Positions 54,258 through 62,756 are shown, counted from the first letter of the stretch. The stretch is DNA of 64,000 bases from Mycolicibacterium sphagni (GCF_013337765.1 NZ_VBSB01000023.1:1-64000); one strand, 5' to 3'. A program made the numbers and translations. The notes: generated from the letters alone by a model not told the origin.

Positions 54258-54378
54258 CTGGCGCGGCCCTCGCCTTGATGCGACGTTGAGGATGCGCGAT
54301 TCACCAGGCCATCCGGGCGGCGGAACCGTCCGATTCATCGCTTCGCTGGATCGCCCGACGAGCAGAGGTTGGTGACCC

Positions 54379-54795
54379 GTGGACGCTAAATCGACTGAGC
54401 TGCAAGCTCAAATCGACCGGATCGCAACGCAACTCGAAGTCCGCACTGTGGCTGTTGACTTGTTGACGAACGACGGACTCAACATCTACGTCAGCGACGA
54501 CGGCTGGTACCACTTCACCTTCTACGAACGCGGGAAGGTCGGATTCGATCGAGTCGGCAGCCTGAACGACGTCCTGTACTGGTTCTGCCAAGGTGAAGTC
54601 TCGAACCTCGCACACAAGTATGTGGGTGACCGTGCGCAGGCATTCCAATTCGAGTACGACGTTCTTCGCCGCTTCAACCCCGAATGGGCCAAACGCAATG
54701 TGCGGGAAACGGCAGCAATGTTCCGCCGAAACCACCCCAATGAGCCTCAGCCTGAAGGCATCTCGTTGCTTCCCGACATCGGCGAAGCGCTGTGA
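54379..54795 (+). CDS. Imm63-like immunity protein (orphan)
   Basis: A 138-aa protein with the segments GWYHFTFYERGKVGFDRVG, LNDVLYWFCQG and FNPEWAKRNVRETAAMFRRN, which resemble the immunity protein Imm63 pattern (YH..ERG, ELLYW, NPEW) of polymorphic toxin systems. No toxin gene is visible next to it, so it looks like an orphan, possibly acquired to protect against neighbours' toxins. It starts with GTG 54379. Composition is less GC-rich than the flanking housekeeping genes. The family call is from memory of the pattern. Confidence 0.6.
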   Translation: MDAKSTELQAQIDRIATQLEVRTVAVDLLTNDGLNIYVSDDGWYHFTFYERGKVGFDRVGSLNDVLYWFCQGEVSNLAHKYVGDRAQAFQFEYDVLRRFNPEWAKRNVRETAAMFRRNHPNEPQPEGISLLPDIGEAL

Positions 54796-55159
54796 CATGA
54801 CGGGTTACGCCGACCCTGCTAAGGGCAGGCGGCCATGACGTCGAGCCACTTGCCTTCACCGTCGACGGTTGCGGTGGCTCCCGTCCCACCGGTTGGTGCA
54901 GCCGATGTCGCCCCGGTGTCAATGGACGACTCGTCCTTCGACCAACGCCCCGCTACGGCCAAAATCGCCACGGCCCCAACGACACTCACGTGTCGACAAC
55001 CAAAACAGAAACCCGGCCAAATGGCCGGTTGGCAAAACTTCGTCCGCCACTCGCGACGCGTCCAAAAGGATCGAATCCGATGGCCCCTGTAGTGCCGCTA
55101 CATCGGGTAGCCTAAGCACGCTCTGCACCGCTACCCTTTCCAAAATCTCGGAGGCGTCG
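54796..55159. other. 364-bp stretch without a secure gene
   Basis: The segment holds a perfect hairpin CCGGCCA-aa-TGGCCGG at 55013-55028 and short overlapping reading frames on both strands, none with a recognisable domain. The first part may contain a small minus-strand gene (see 54819-54989). The last ~60 bases probably carry the dispanin promoter and its ribosome-binding site (GGAGGC, 55150-55155). Confidence 0.5.
54819..54989 (-). CDS. possible small exported or lipoprotein-like ORF
   Basis: Starting at GTG 54989 a 56-aa product reads VSVVGAVAILAVAGRW, a short hydrophobic segment, followed by a Ser/Thr/Gly/Ala-rich part (GATSAAPTGGTGATATVDGEG) and the end WLDVMAACP. It resembles the beginning of an exported mycobacterial peptide, and could be a degraded remnant. 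No ribosome-binding site or homology is evident, so this is weakly supported. Confidence 0.2.
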   Translation of the reverse strand: MSVVGAVAILAVAGRWSKDESSIDTGATSAAPTGGTGATATVDGEGKWLDVMAACP

Positions 55160-55456
55160 ATGTCCCAGCAACCTTATGGCCAACCACCGGCACAGCAACC
55201 CAAGAACAACTTGGCGCTCGCCATTCTGGCGACCATCTTCTGCTTCCCGATCACCGGCATCGTCGCGATCGTGAAGGCCGCCCAGGTGAACGGGCTGTGG
55301 GTTCAGGGTCAGTACGCCGAAGCCGAAGCCTCGGCCAAGAGCGCGAAGAAGTGGGTGATGTGGAGCGTGGTCGCCTGGGTCATCATCCTCGTGATCTACG
55401 GCGTTCTCTTCGCTACCGGCGCCATGAACATGGACGTCAACACCACCACGTCGTGA
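55160..55456 (+). CDS. CD225/dispanin family membrane protein
   Basis: A 98-aa protein with a Gln/Pro-rich N-terminus (MSQQPYGQPPAQQPKNN) and two membrane segments: LALAILATIFCFPITGIVAI, with the dispanin-type intramembrane helix, and MWSVVAWVIILVIYGVLFA. Between them, GQYAEAEASAKSAKKW is the typical conserved loop. Function in bacteria is unknown. Its stop overlaps the next gene as GTGA, and dispanin plus DUF2752 pairs are common in actinobacteria. Confidence 0.85.
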   Translation: MSQQPYGQPPAQQPKNNLALAILATIFCFPITGIVAIVKAAQVNGLWVQGQYAEAEASAKSAKKWVMWSVVAWVIILVIYGVLFATGAMNMDVNTTTS

Positions 55457-55893
55457 TCACGACAGAGGTTGGGCAGGCGGCCAACGGCCACCTCGCCCGC
55501 CTCGCCCCGCCGCTGCTCATAGGTGTGCTGGCGGCGGGTACCTGCGCGGCTGTGTGGGTTGGCGACCCGACCACACCCGGCGGGGTTTTGCCCGTGTGCC
55601 CGACGAGAGCCCTTCTGGGCGTTGACTGTCCGGGCTGCGGGACACTTCGCATGATCTACTCGCTGCTGCACGGCGATCTTCTTGCGGCGGTCAGATTCAA
55701 CGCGTTGGCATTGGTTGCGTTCGGCTTCCTGGCCGTCGCGTACGGCACGTGGACCTATGGTCGAGTCACCGGCCGGCAGATTGTCGGCTGGCAGCACCAT
55801 CGATCGGCCGCGCCGATCGCACTGGTGTTGGTGAGCGTGTGGTTCGTGGCACGCAACCTGCCCTTCGCACCGTTCACCGCGCTACGTGTCTGA
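55453..55893 (+). CDS. DUF2752 domain-containing membrane protein
   Basis: A 146-aa protein with about three membrane helices and the diagnostic motif CPTRALLGVDCPGCGTLRM (with CPGCG), followed by LLHGDLLAAVRFNALAL. It starts with GTG 55453, overlapping the dispanin stop. The CPGCG pair may bind metal or be redox-active; role unknown. It is convergent with corA (3-bp gap). Confidence 0.87.
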   Translation: MITTEVGQAANGHLARLAPPLLIGVLAAGTCAAVWVGDPTTPGGVLPVCPTRALLGVDCPGCGTLRMIYSLLHGDLLAAVRFNALALVAFGFLAVAYGTWTYGRVTGRQIVGWQHHRSAAPIALVLVSVWFVARNLPFAPFTALRV

Positions 55894-55896
55894 ACC

Positions 55897-56907
55897 TCAA
55901 AGCCATCCACGCCGTTTGAACGTGACGTAGAGCAATCCCGACACCAGAACGATGATCAGCGCGCTGGACACGTAACCAACGACGCTCTGAAATCCCGGAT
56001 AGGGCACGTTCTGGCCGTACCACCCGGTCACTGCCGTCGGCACGGCGATGATGGCCGCCCAGCCGGTGAGCTTCTTCATGATCGTGTTCAACCGGGCGTC
56101 CTGCAGCGACAGGTTGGTCTCGAACACCGTGGTGATCATGTCGCGCAGCGACTCCGTCCATTCCGCTGCACGGATGACGTGGTCGTACAGATCCGAGTAC
56201 CAGCCGTCGAGTTCGACCGTGTCCGTGTGCTCGGCGCGGCGGCGCATGATCGTGTTGATCACCTCACGCATCGGCAGCACGACGCGGCGTAGCTCGACGA
56301 GCTCTTTGCGCAGCCGGTAGGTGGAGCGCTGGATCGTACGGGTGACCGCGCGGTCGTCGAACAACCCGTCCTCAAGCGCTTCGATCGCATCGTCGAGTTG
56401 CTGGATGGTGTCGAACTGGCCGTCGACGATCACGTCCAGAAGGCCGTGCAGCAGCGCTGGGGGGCCCATCTTCAGCAGGTCGGAGTTCTCATCCCACCTG
56501 CGGACCACTTCGTCGATGTCGAAAACCGGCTTCTGCGGATCGATTTCGTGCCGCACGGTGACGATCCCGGCAGGCAGCACGAAGATCGACACCCGCGTCA
56601 AGAGCAACCTCGACTCCAGGTCATTGGCCAGCGGTGGCGCCAGCGCGGTCGCATACACGGTGAGGAAGGTGTGTGACGCGTACCGAGTGGCCTTGGTGCG
56701 TTCGGCATGGGCGACGGTGTCTTCAACGGCGTGCTGATCGAAGCCGAGTTCGTCGGACAGTCGGCACAGAACGTCGTGATCTGGGTTGCACATGTCGACC
56801 CACACCAAGGCCCCATCCTCAGCGAGGTGGTTCGAGACCTCCTCGAGGGGAAAGTCCTCGGTCTTCAGTTCGCCATCGACCCACAGTCGGGTTCGGCAGT
56901 GGGTCAT
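55897..56907 (-). CDS. corA: CorA family divalent cation transporter with YGQN motif
   Basis: A 336-aa CorA-like protein: a large cytoplasmic N-terminal domain with long helices (LDDAIEALEDGLFDDRAVTR), then two C-terminal membrane helices and the tail LLYVTFKRRGWL. CorA pores carry a YGMN signature; here it is GWYGQNVPYPG, a Met-to-Gln change in the selectivity-loop motif. Variants occur in related subfamilies, so the transported ion is less certain. It follows the universal stress gene by 31 bp. Confidence 0.85.
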   Translation of the reverse strand: MTHCRTRLWVDGELKTEDFPLEEVSNHLAEDGALVWVDMCNPDHDVLCRLSDELGFDQHAVEDTVAHAERTKATRYASHTFLTVYATALAPPLANDLESRLLLTRVSIFVLPAGIVTVRHEIDPQKPVFDIDEVVRRWDENSDLLKMGPPALLHGLLDVIVDGQFDTIQQLDDAIEALEDGLFDDRAVTRTIQRSTYRLRKELVELRRVVLPMREVINTIMRRRAEHTDTVELDGWYSDLYDHVIRAAEWTESLRDMITTVFETNLSLQDARLNTIMKKLTGWAAIIAVPTAVTGWYGQNVPYPGFQSVVGYVSSALIIVLVSGLLYVTFKRRGWL

Positions 56908-56938
56908 GAGTCCAGTCTGCAGCAGCCTGGCGTGGTGG

Positions 56939-57385
56939 CTATCCGGTGGTGTGCACGATCAGCACGTCGGTCTTGGATCGCCGCGCCACATTGGCAGGCA
57001 CCGAGCCCAACAGCCGGCCCGCGATCGTGCTCAATCCGACATTGCCGACGATCAGCAGGTCAGCGCCGACCTCCTCGGCCAGGTCCACCAGGGCGTCGAC
57101 CGGAGCGCCGACGACTGCGCGCTCTTCGACCTCGGCGGCACCAGCGGCCTTGGCGCGGTCACGCGCCTCGCGCAGGATCGCGTAGATGGGGGCGTTGCCC
57201 GCCATCTTGTAGCCCTCGTCCTTCAGCAGGTCTGCCGCGCGGGTGTCCTCGGAAGCCGGGAAGTAGGCGGTCGCCACGATGACCTTGGATCCAGGGCTGG
57301 AGGCAAGGTAGCCCGCCCGGTCGACTGCACGCAGCGATGAATCCGAGCCGTCCGTGCCGACGACCACGGTCTTGTAACCGCCCAT
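56939..57385 (-). CDS. universal stress protein (Rv1636/TB15.3 type)
   Basis: A 148-aa UspA-fold protein. The nucleotide motif G-x2-G-x9-G-S is GNVGLSTIAGRLLGS, and the early VVGTDGSDSSLRA is the family N-terminus. The mycobacterial orthologs Rv1636 and MSMEG_3811 are known as abundant cAMP-binding proteins, which links it to the adenylate cyclase at 36709. It heads a probable two-gene unit with corA. Confidence 0.92.
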   Translation of the reverse strand: MGGYKTVVVGTDGSDSSLRAVDRAGYLASSPGSKVIVATAYFPASEDTRAADLLKDEGYKMAGNAPIYAILREARDRAKAAGAAEVEERAVVGAPVDALVDLAEEVGADLLIVGNVGLSTIAGRLLGSVPANVARRSKTDVLIVHTTG

Positions 57386-57687
57386 TCGTACCCTCCAGTC
57401 TCCAATTTCAACGCCGTCTGGAACATTAACGCCTCAGCACCACGCAAGGATGCGATTCCCGCCACGCGGCAATTCCAGAACGCCAGGCGATGCCACTCTA
57501 CCGGGGAAAATAGCGTGTCCGACAGTGGCGTGAGCTGCCCGACACCAACGGCAGTTGCAAATCCACATCGCATCGGATTCGCGATTGTCGGGGCTACCAC
57601 ACATCAATGATGACCAATGCCGTGAATTCAAAACCTCGCAAATTCAGCCGCTGGGCTACGCTCCCGCTCAACAGGAAAGCGAGTCGG

Positions 57688-58554
57688 ATGCCCAGACCTG
57701 GCGAAACCCTCAGTGTGCGACTGGGCGACGGGCGCTCGATGGCCTACGCGCAGTACGGAGCGCCTGACGGTGCCGTCGTCGTCAACGCCCACGGCGGCCT
57801 TGCCTGCCGACTCGATGTTGCGGCGTCCGACGATGCGGCACGGACGGCCGGCGTCCGGCTGATCTCACCGGACCGGCCGGGAATCGGCGGCTCCGATCCG
57901 CAGCCGGGCCGGACCATCCTCGATTGGGCTGACGACGTCGCAGCCATGCTGGATCAGCTTGGCGCCGAACACTTTTCGGCGATGGGCTGGTCGATGGGCG
58001 GTCAGTACGCGGCCGCGCTGGCCTGGGCGCTGCCGGACCGCGTGAAGCGCGTCGCCATCATCGCGGGAGCGCTACCGCTCACCGAGCCCGGTGTGTTCGC
58101 CCGACTGCCGGCCTTCGACCGCATCTATACCCGGCTCTCTCAGCGGGCCTCGTGGCTGGTGAAGCCCTGCTTCAGCGCGATGGCACTGGGCGCGCGAACC
58201 GCACCCGCGCTCTACGGCCGCTTCGCCGCTGGTCAACTGGGCGCCGCCGACGCTGCCGTGCTGCGCGACGAGGGTTACGACGAGTTCGCGCGGATGTCCG
58301 CCGAAGCGCTGCGCCGCCCCGGCGGCGTCGTCGAGGACTACCGGGCGTGGATGCGACCGTGGGGCTTCAGCCCGGAACAGATCGCCATCCCCGTCGACGT
58401 CTGGGGCGGCCAACAGGACGAGCTCGTGAAGCCTGCCTGGCCGCGCGAGCTCGCCCGTCGCATTCCCGGTGCGACCCTCCATGAGCGGCCAGGTGGGCAT
58501 TTCCTGGCCCACCTGTACTACCCAGAGATCCTCACCCGCTTGGTCGGCGCTTAG
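57688..58554 (+). CDS. alpha/beta-fold hydrolase
   Basis: A 288-aa hydrolase with oxyanion region NAHGGLACRLD, strand/loop SPDRPGIGGSD, nucleophile elbow GWSMGGQYAAAL and a His near the C-terminus in ERPGGHFLAHL; the acid is likely in DVWGGQQDELV. ATG 57688 is preceded by AGGAAAGCGAG and begins the conserved region; ATG 57607 would add 27 poorly conserved residues. It ends overlapping the stop of the convergent repeat-protein gene by 4 bp. Substrate unknown. Confidence 0.85.
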   Translation: MPRPGETLSVRLGDGRSMAYAQYGAPDGAVVVNAHGGLACRLDVAASDDAARTAGVRLISPDRPGIGGSDPQPGRTILDWADDVAAMLDQLGAEHFSAMGWSMGGQYAAALAWALPDRVKRVAIIAGALPLTEPGVFARLPAFDRIYTRLSQRASWLVKPCFSAMALGARTAPALYGRFAAGQLGAADAAVLRDEGYDEFARMSAEALRRPGGVVEDYRAWMRPWGFSPEQIAIPVDVWGGQQDELVKPAWPRELARRIPGATLHERPGGHFLAHLYYPEILTRLVGA

Positions 58555-61523
58555 TCGAACCAGCGGTTCGCCGGGGGCTGCTCGGTGCCGAGGATCGCGC
58601 CGGCCGGTGCACCGGTTTCGGTGCCCGACTTGGTCGCTGACCATCCAGTGCCCATGCACAGCAGGTCGCGCGGCGCCGAGATCGTCGACGGCAGCGGGAT
58701 ACCGAAGCCCGGGATGCCGGGGATCGTGATCTGCGGCGGGGTGAGCAGCGTGGCCACACCTTGGGCCATCGTCCCGAACAACTGGGCCGGCGGCGTCGGC
58801 AGGGTGCCTGCGGCGTCGGAGATCGGCGCCGACGGGATCAACGTTCCCAAACCACCTGGCGTCGGCCCGACGTAGTTACCGGGGCCGCCAGGAATGACTC
58901 GCGGCGGAGTCGGCGGCGTCGCCACGTGGTTGGCGCCGGGTATGCCCGGGGTCGCGGCGGGCGGAGTCGGGATTCCGCCGCCACCGCCACCACCGGGACC
59001 GCCGGGGGTCACGGCGGGCGGGATGCCCGGGGTGTTGATCTCGTTGGTGAACGGAGCACCCGGAACAGCCGCCGGCGGAGTCCCGGGGACACCACCGCCA
59101 CCCGGCACCAGACCAGGAGGAACCGCAGCGGGCGGAGTCCCGGGGACACCACCGCCACCCGGCACCAGACCAGGAGGAACCGCGGCCGGCGGGGTCGGAA
59201 TGCCAGCACCGCCGCCGCCGACAGCCGCGGCGGGCACGGCCGCACCGGCATCTGCGGGCAGACCGGCGGCTGCCGCGGCGATCGCTTCCGCAGGGACGCC
59301 CGCCGACGGTGCGATCACGCCCGAGGCGTCGGCGACCGGAGCGCCGACGGCACCACCGGTACCGCTGGCGGCTCCGGGGACGCCAGCTCCTGCGGCTCCG
59401 GCGCTGTCGGACAGGGCGGCAGCTGCCGGTGCTCCAGCTGCTCCGGCATTGTCCGTGATAGGCGCGGCGGGAACCGCTCCAGCGTTATCGGTGATCGATG
59501 CGGCCGGCACCCCTCCCACGTTGTCCGCGATCGGCGCTGCAGGGACTCCGCCGGCGCCAGGAACGCCGCCACCCTCGCCGACCGGCGCGCCCGGCACACC
59601 GCCAGGAGGCGTCGGCACACCACCACCGCCAACTTCACCGGGCGTACCCGGCACAGCACCAGGAGGCGTCGGCACACCACCACCACCGACTTCACCGGGC
59701 GTACCCGGAATGCCTGCGGGCGGGGTCACTCCGGTCTCGACGAGGTTGCTGCCGGGCGTACCCGGGACCGCGGCAGGTGGAGTGGGAAGGCCACCGCCGG
59801 TACCTCCACCGGGCGCGCCGGGGACAGCGGCCGGCGGGGTCGAAAGCTCTTCGACACCAGGGGCTCCCGGCGTACCGGGGATCACGGTGTCCGGGGTCGG
59901 CGGCGTCATCATGCCGGGGGTGCCCGGGGTACCGGGAACCTCGACCGGCGTGCCGGGCACGTTCACGTTGACCGGGACTCCTGGACCGCCAGGCACCGCG
60001 GCAGGCGGCGTGACGATGCCCGGCGTGGAGGCCGAACTCGGGACACCCGGCAGGGTGACCGACGGGGTGCCGGGAACGTTGATCATGCCGCCGGGGGTTG
60101 GCACACCCGGAATCGATGCGCCGGGAGGGGGCAACGTCCCCGACGAATCGTTGACGACGTTGCCGGGGGTCGCGGCAGGCGGGATACCCGGCGTGTTGAG
60201 GATCAGGTTGTTCCCATTGCCCGGGCCGCCGGGAACCGCCGCCGGGGGCGTCGACACCTCGCCGGGGATCTCGCCACCGGGAACAGCGGCAGGCGGCGTC
60301 GGCGGAGTACCGCCACCACCGGGGATTTCGCCACCGGGGACAGCGGCGGGTGGAACTGGCGGTGTCACAACGGTTTCGGGCACTTCGCCGCCGGGAACGG
60401 CGGCGGGCGGGGTACCGGGGACGCCACCGCCACCGGGGATCCCACCGGGGGGCACCGCAGCAGGCGGAGTGCCGGGGACGCCACCGCCACCGGGGATCCC
60501 GCCGGGGGGTACCGCAGCAGGCGGGCTGGGGGGAAGCGCACCGCCGCCGGGGACCGGCACTGGCGGAGCTGCCGCCGGCGGTGCGGGCGCCAGGCCGGAG
60601 GCGTCGGCCAGCGGAGCTGCCGGCACGGCGGCCGCCGGGGGCGGGACCAGGCCGTTCTCATCAGAGATCGGAGCACCGCCAGGCAAGCCGCCCGCGGCGT
60701 CAGCCACCGGAGCACCAGGTGCGCCGGCTCCGGCGCCGGAGCCTCCACCGGCACCGCCGCCACCCGGAAGACCGGCTGCAGCAGGAGCGCCACCCTCGCC
60801 GCCACCGGCGCCGGGCAGGCCACCGGCCGCGTCAGCTACGGGGGCGCCGACAGGTCCGGCAGCCACACCAGCGGCATCGTTGATCGGAGCAGGAGGCAGT
60901 CCCCCTGGCGGGGTGGGAATGCCGCCACCGCCGCCGCCGGGCGGAGTACCCGGAACACCAGCGGGCGGAGTCGGGATACCACCCCCACCACCACCGGGTG
61001 GAGTACCCGGAACACCAGCGGGTGGAGTCGGGATACCACCGCCACCACCACCGGGCGGAGTACCCGGAACACCAGCGGGCGGAGTCGGGATACCACCGCC
61101 GCCAACACCGGGCGGAGTGCCGGGAACCGCGGCGGGAGGCGTCGGAATGTTCCGGGCAACGGTGGTGCCGGGAGCGCCAGGAACTGACGCCGGCGGGACG
61201 GTCACCCCGCCGGTACCTGGCGTTCCCGGCGAGCCGGGGACGCTTGCCGGTGGCACACGGACACTGCCCGGCACGGTGGCGGGCGGAATCGGGCCGCCGA
61301 CAGTGGGCGGATTGTTGGTGAAGATCGAGTTCGACGTGCCGGGGATGCCCTGCGACAGGTCAGGCGGCGACGTAAGGCCTTGATGGAGGATCCCCATGCA
61401 CGGAATACCGGGGCTGCCGATATCGGCAACCGCACGGGGGCTGAACAGTGGAGCAGTCCAGAAAAACCCCGCAGTCGCCATGGCGGTGACCGCCGCCAAG
61501 CGAGAGCTGGTTCGAGACATCAT
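58551..61523 (-). CDS. exported Pro/Gly/Val/Ala-rich repeat protein (elastin-like composition)
   Basis: A 990-aa protein. Residues 1-33 form a signal peptide (MMSRTSSRLAAVTAMATAG, cleavage after AVA). The mature part is low complexity, built of VPGTPP, IPTPPA, PPAAVPGG and poly-Gly units, interspersed with about 11 degenerate AP(I/V/L)xDxxG modules such as APISDAAG. Unique sequence remains only at the ends, each with one Cys-Met-Gly (PCMGIL, LLCMGTGW), possibly forming a disulfide. It looks like a secreted structural or surface polymer protein, related to none I recognise; it is not PE_PGRS, lacking a PE domain. Confidence 0.75.
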   Translation of the reverse strand: MMSRTSSRLAAVTAMATAGFFWTAPLFSPRAVADIGSPGIPCMGILHQGLTSPPDLSQGIPGTSNSIFTNNPPTVGGPIPPATVPGSVRVPPASVPGSPGTPGTGGVTVPPASVPGAPGTTVARNIPTPPAAVPGTPPGVGGGGIPTPPAGVPGTPPGGGGGGIPTPPAGVPGTPPGGGGGGIPTPPAGVPGTPPGGGGGGIPTPPGGLPPAPINDAAGVAAGPVGAPVADAAGGLPGAGGGEGGAPAAAGLPGGGGAGGGSGAGAGAPGAPVADAAGGLPGGAPISDENGLVPPPAAAVPAAPLADASGLAPAPPAAAPPVPVPGGGALPPSPPAAVPPGGIPGGGGVPGTPPAAVPPGGIPGGGGVPGTPPAAVPGGEVPETVVTPPVPPAAVPGGEIPGGGGTPPTPPAAVPGGEIPGEVSTPPAAVPGGPGNGNNLILNTPGIPPAATPGNVVNDSSGTLPPPGASIPGVPTPGGMINVPGTPSVTLPGVPSSASTPGIVTPPAAVPGGPGVPVNVNVPGTPVEVPGTPGTPGMMTPPTPDTVIPGTPGAPGVEELSTPPAAVPGAPGGGTGGGLPTPPAAVPGTPGSNLVETGVTPPAGIPGTPGEVGGGGVPTPPGAVPGTPGEVGGGGVPTPPGGVPGAPVGEGGGVPGAGGVPAAPIADNVGGVPAASITDNAGAVPAAPITDNAGAAGAPAAAALSDSAGAAGAGVPGAASGTGGAVGAPVADASGVIAPSAGVPAEAIAAAAAGLPADAGAAVPAAAVGGGGAGIPTPPAAVPPGLVPGGGGVPGTPPAAVPPGLVPGGGGVPGTPPAAVPGAPFTNEINTPGIPPAVTPGGPGGGGGGGIPTPPAATPGIPGANHVATPPTPPRVIPGGPGNYVGPTPGGLGTLIPSAPISDAAGTLPTPPAQLFGTMAQGVATLLTPPQITIPGIPGFGIPLPSTISAPRDLLCMGTGWSATKSGTETGAPAGAILGTEQPPANRWFD
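59074..59187 (-). repeat. two tandem 57-bp units in the repeat-protein gene
   Basis: Two nearly identical 57-bp units (59074-59130, 59131-59187) encode the 19-residue unit GLVPGGGGVPGTPPAAVPP. They are an example of the fixed 57-bp period found in four separate places of the gene. Confidence 0.85.
59602..59715 (-). repeat. two tandem 57-bp units in the repeat-protein gene
   Basis: Two units with an offset of exactly 57 bp (starting 59602 and 59659) encode EVGGGGVPTPPGAVPGTPG and a close variant. Same period but different sequence from the other blocks. Confidence 0.8.
60390..60503 (-). repeat. two tandem 57-bp units in the repeat-protein gene
   Basis: Residues 341-359 and 360-378 are two copies of GGIPGGGGVPGTPPAAVPP (last residue P/G), 57 bp each. 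DNA copies are near identical. Confidence 0.85.
60921..61148 (-). repeat. four tandem 57-bp units in the repeat-protein gene
   Basis: Residues 126-201 consist of four 19-residue units, IPTPPAAVPGTPPGVGGGG followed by three IPTPPAGVPGTPPGGGGGG, in exactly 228 bp. This is the longest uninterrupted tandem array in the gene and a likely site for unit gain or loss. Confidence 0.88.
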
Positions 61524-61767
61524 TTCCCCGTTTCTGTGAGAGGCCTGAAGGGCAAACTACAGACGTGTAAGTAGGGGAACGGGGGTCCCATTCAGGGGGT
61601 TACCGAACTGATGCGAACCAGTGTTGATGCGGTTACACCGGCGACAATTTCACTGTGCAAATACCCACTGAAGTGGGGCCTCGCCGGTCGGGTATGGCTG
61701 CCGTCACGCGGAGAAATCTCGGGCCTTGCCCACGCCAGGCGACCGCATAGAAGCAGCGATACATGCG

Positions 61768-61838
61768 AGCGAGTGACGGGATTCGAACCCGTGTGAACGG
61801 CTTTGCAGGCCGGTGCCTAGCCACTCAGCCACACCCGC
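61768..61838 (-). tRNA. tRNA-Cys (anticodon GCA)
   Basis: A 71-nt cloverleaf on the minus strand: acceptor GCGGGTG pairs with CACTCGC (one G:U), the D arm is GGCTGAGTGGCTAGGC-like, the anticodon loop is CTGCAAA with GCA, and the T arm contains GGTTCGAATCC. Discriminator base U73 is the Cys identity element. CCA is not encoded. It starts 12 bp after the DUF899 gene end, so it may be co-transcribed. Confidence 0.95.
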
Positions 61839-61849
61839 GTGTCAGACCA

Positions 61850-62668
61850 TCACCTTGCCAGCGCGGGAACGGGCCGCCCACCTTTTAGATCGGCGTGATT
61901 GAAGCCTGGCCACGTTTCCTCGCGCGGAACTCCCCCGGCCAGCCCGTCCTGCGGCCAGCCGGGCGGCACGTCCTCCCACGCTTCCTGGCGACCGTAGGGC
62001 GTGAGGTCGAGGAAGGGATAGCCGACCGAGGTGTGGTCGAGCCCTCGGGCATAGGCGGAGTAGGTGTGGAAGACCTCGCAGCCGCGGCGCAGGAACACGC
62101 TGGCACCAGGCATGTCACCACGGAGCTCTTCGTCAGTGAAACCGGCGGCATGTAGCTCCTCGAGTGAGGAGTAGTTGTACTCGATCGGCGCCCGTGCCGG
62201 GTCGAGCGTGACGTGGAAGTCGTAGGTGAAGTCGTTGTCGTTCGACGAGTACCACGGGAAAGTCCACGCATGGCTGTCCCGGTAGCGGGCGATGCTCGCG
62301 AACGGCGCCCGGGATATGCAGGCCACCGTGAGATCTCTGCCGTGCAGCAGGGCCAGACTCTGCTCGTTGAACTGGAGGTCACCTGCGACGGTGCAGCTGG
62401 GGCAGCCGGCGTCGATGGCATCAATCCACATGAAGTGGTGGATGTAGAGCTGGCTGCGCCCGTCGAACATGTCGATGAGCCGCAGCTCACCGTCCGGTCC
62501 CTCGAACACATAATCTTTGTCGACCCTGACCATGGGCAACCGCTTGCGCTCGGCGTTGACGGCGTCGCGCAGATGGGTGACTTCGCGCTCCCGCGCGAGC
62601 AGCTTCGTTCGGGCAGCGAGCCACTCATGGCGAGTGGCCACGTCGGGATAGGCGGTCGGCTCGGGCAT
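61850..62668 (-). CDS. DUF899 family thioredoxin-like protein
   Basis: A 272-aa protein of the DUF899 family. The N-terminal helix region (HEWLAARTKLLAREREVTHLRD, ERKRLPMVRVDKDY) precedes a thioredoxin-like domain with DAGCPSCTVAGD, a CxxC pair, and the conserved end segment. A redox or peroxiredoxin-like function is often suggested, without proof. ATG 62668 follows GAGGAG. It is immediately upstream of tRNA-Cys. Confidence 0.88.
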   Translation of the reverse strand: MPEPTAYPDVATRHEWLAARTKLLAREREVTHLRDAVNAERKRLPMVRVDKDYVFEGPDGELRLIDMFDGRSQLYIHHFMWIDAIDAGCPSCTVAGDLQFNEQSLALLHGRDLTVACISRAPFASIARYRDSHAWTFPWYSSNDNDFTYDFHVTLDPARAPIEYNYSSLEELHAAGFTDEELRGDMPGASVFLRRGCEVFHTYSAYARGLDHTSVGYPFLDLTPYGRQEAWEDVPPGWPQDGLAGGVPREETWPGFNHADLKGGRPVPALAR

Positions 62669-62756
62669 GCAGGCTCCTCGAAGTAGGCGACAGACACTAA
62701 GACCGCACCGTGTGTCAAAAGTCATCGCGCCGCGTCAAACCGGTTAACTAGTCGCT

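Noticed and set aside
54835..55092. 85-codon plus-strand frame in the gap after the Imm63-like gene
   Set aside because: Low-complexity Pro/Ala start, no ribosome-binding site, no domain; it overlaps an alternative weak minus-strand frame.
60390..61148. Regular repeats that could suggest a CRISPR array
   Set aside because: The 57-bp units are contiguous without unique spacers, keep the reading frame and encode 19-residue protein repeats.
58894..61383. Long plus-strand reading frames (about 800 codons) opposite the repeat protein gene
   Set aside because: The repeat DNA lacks stop codons in several frames. Only the minus frame has a signal peptide, ribosome-binding context and non-repetitive termini.
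61611..61824. Short reading frames on both strands over and beside tRNA-Cys
   Set aside because: They overlap the tRNA gene and have no initiation signals or recognisable sequence.
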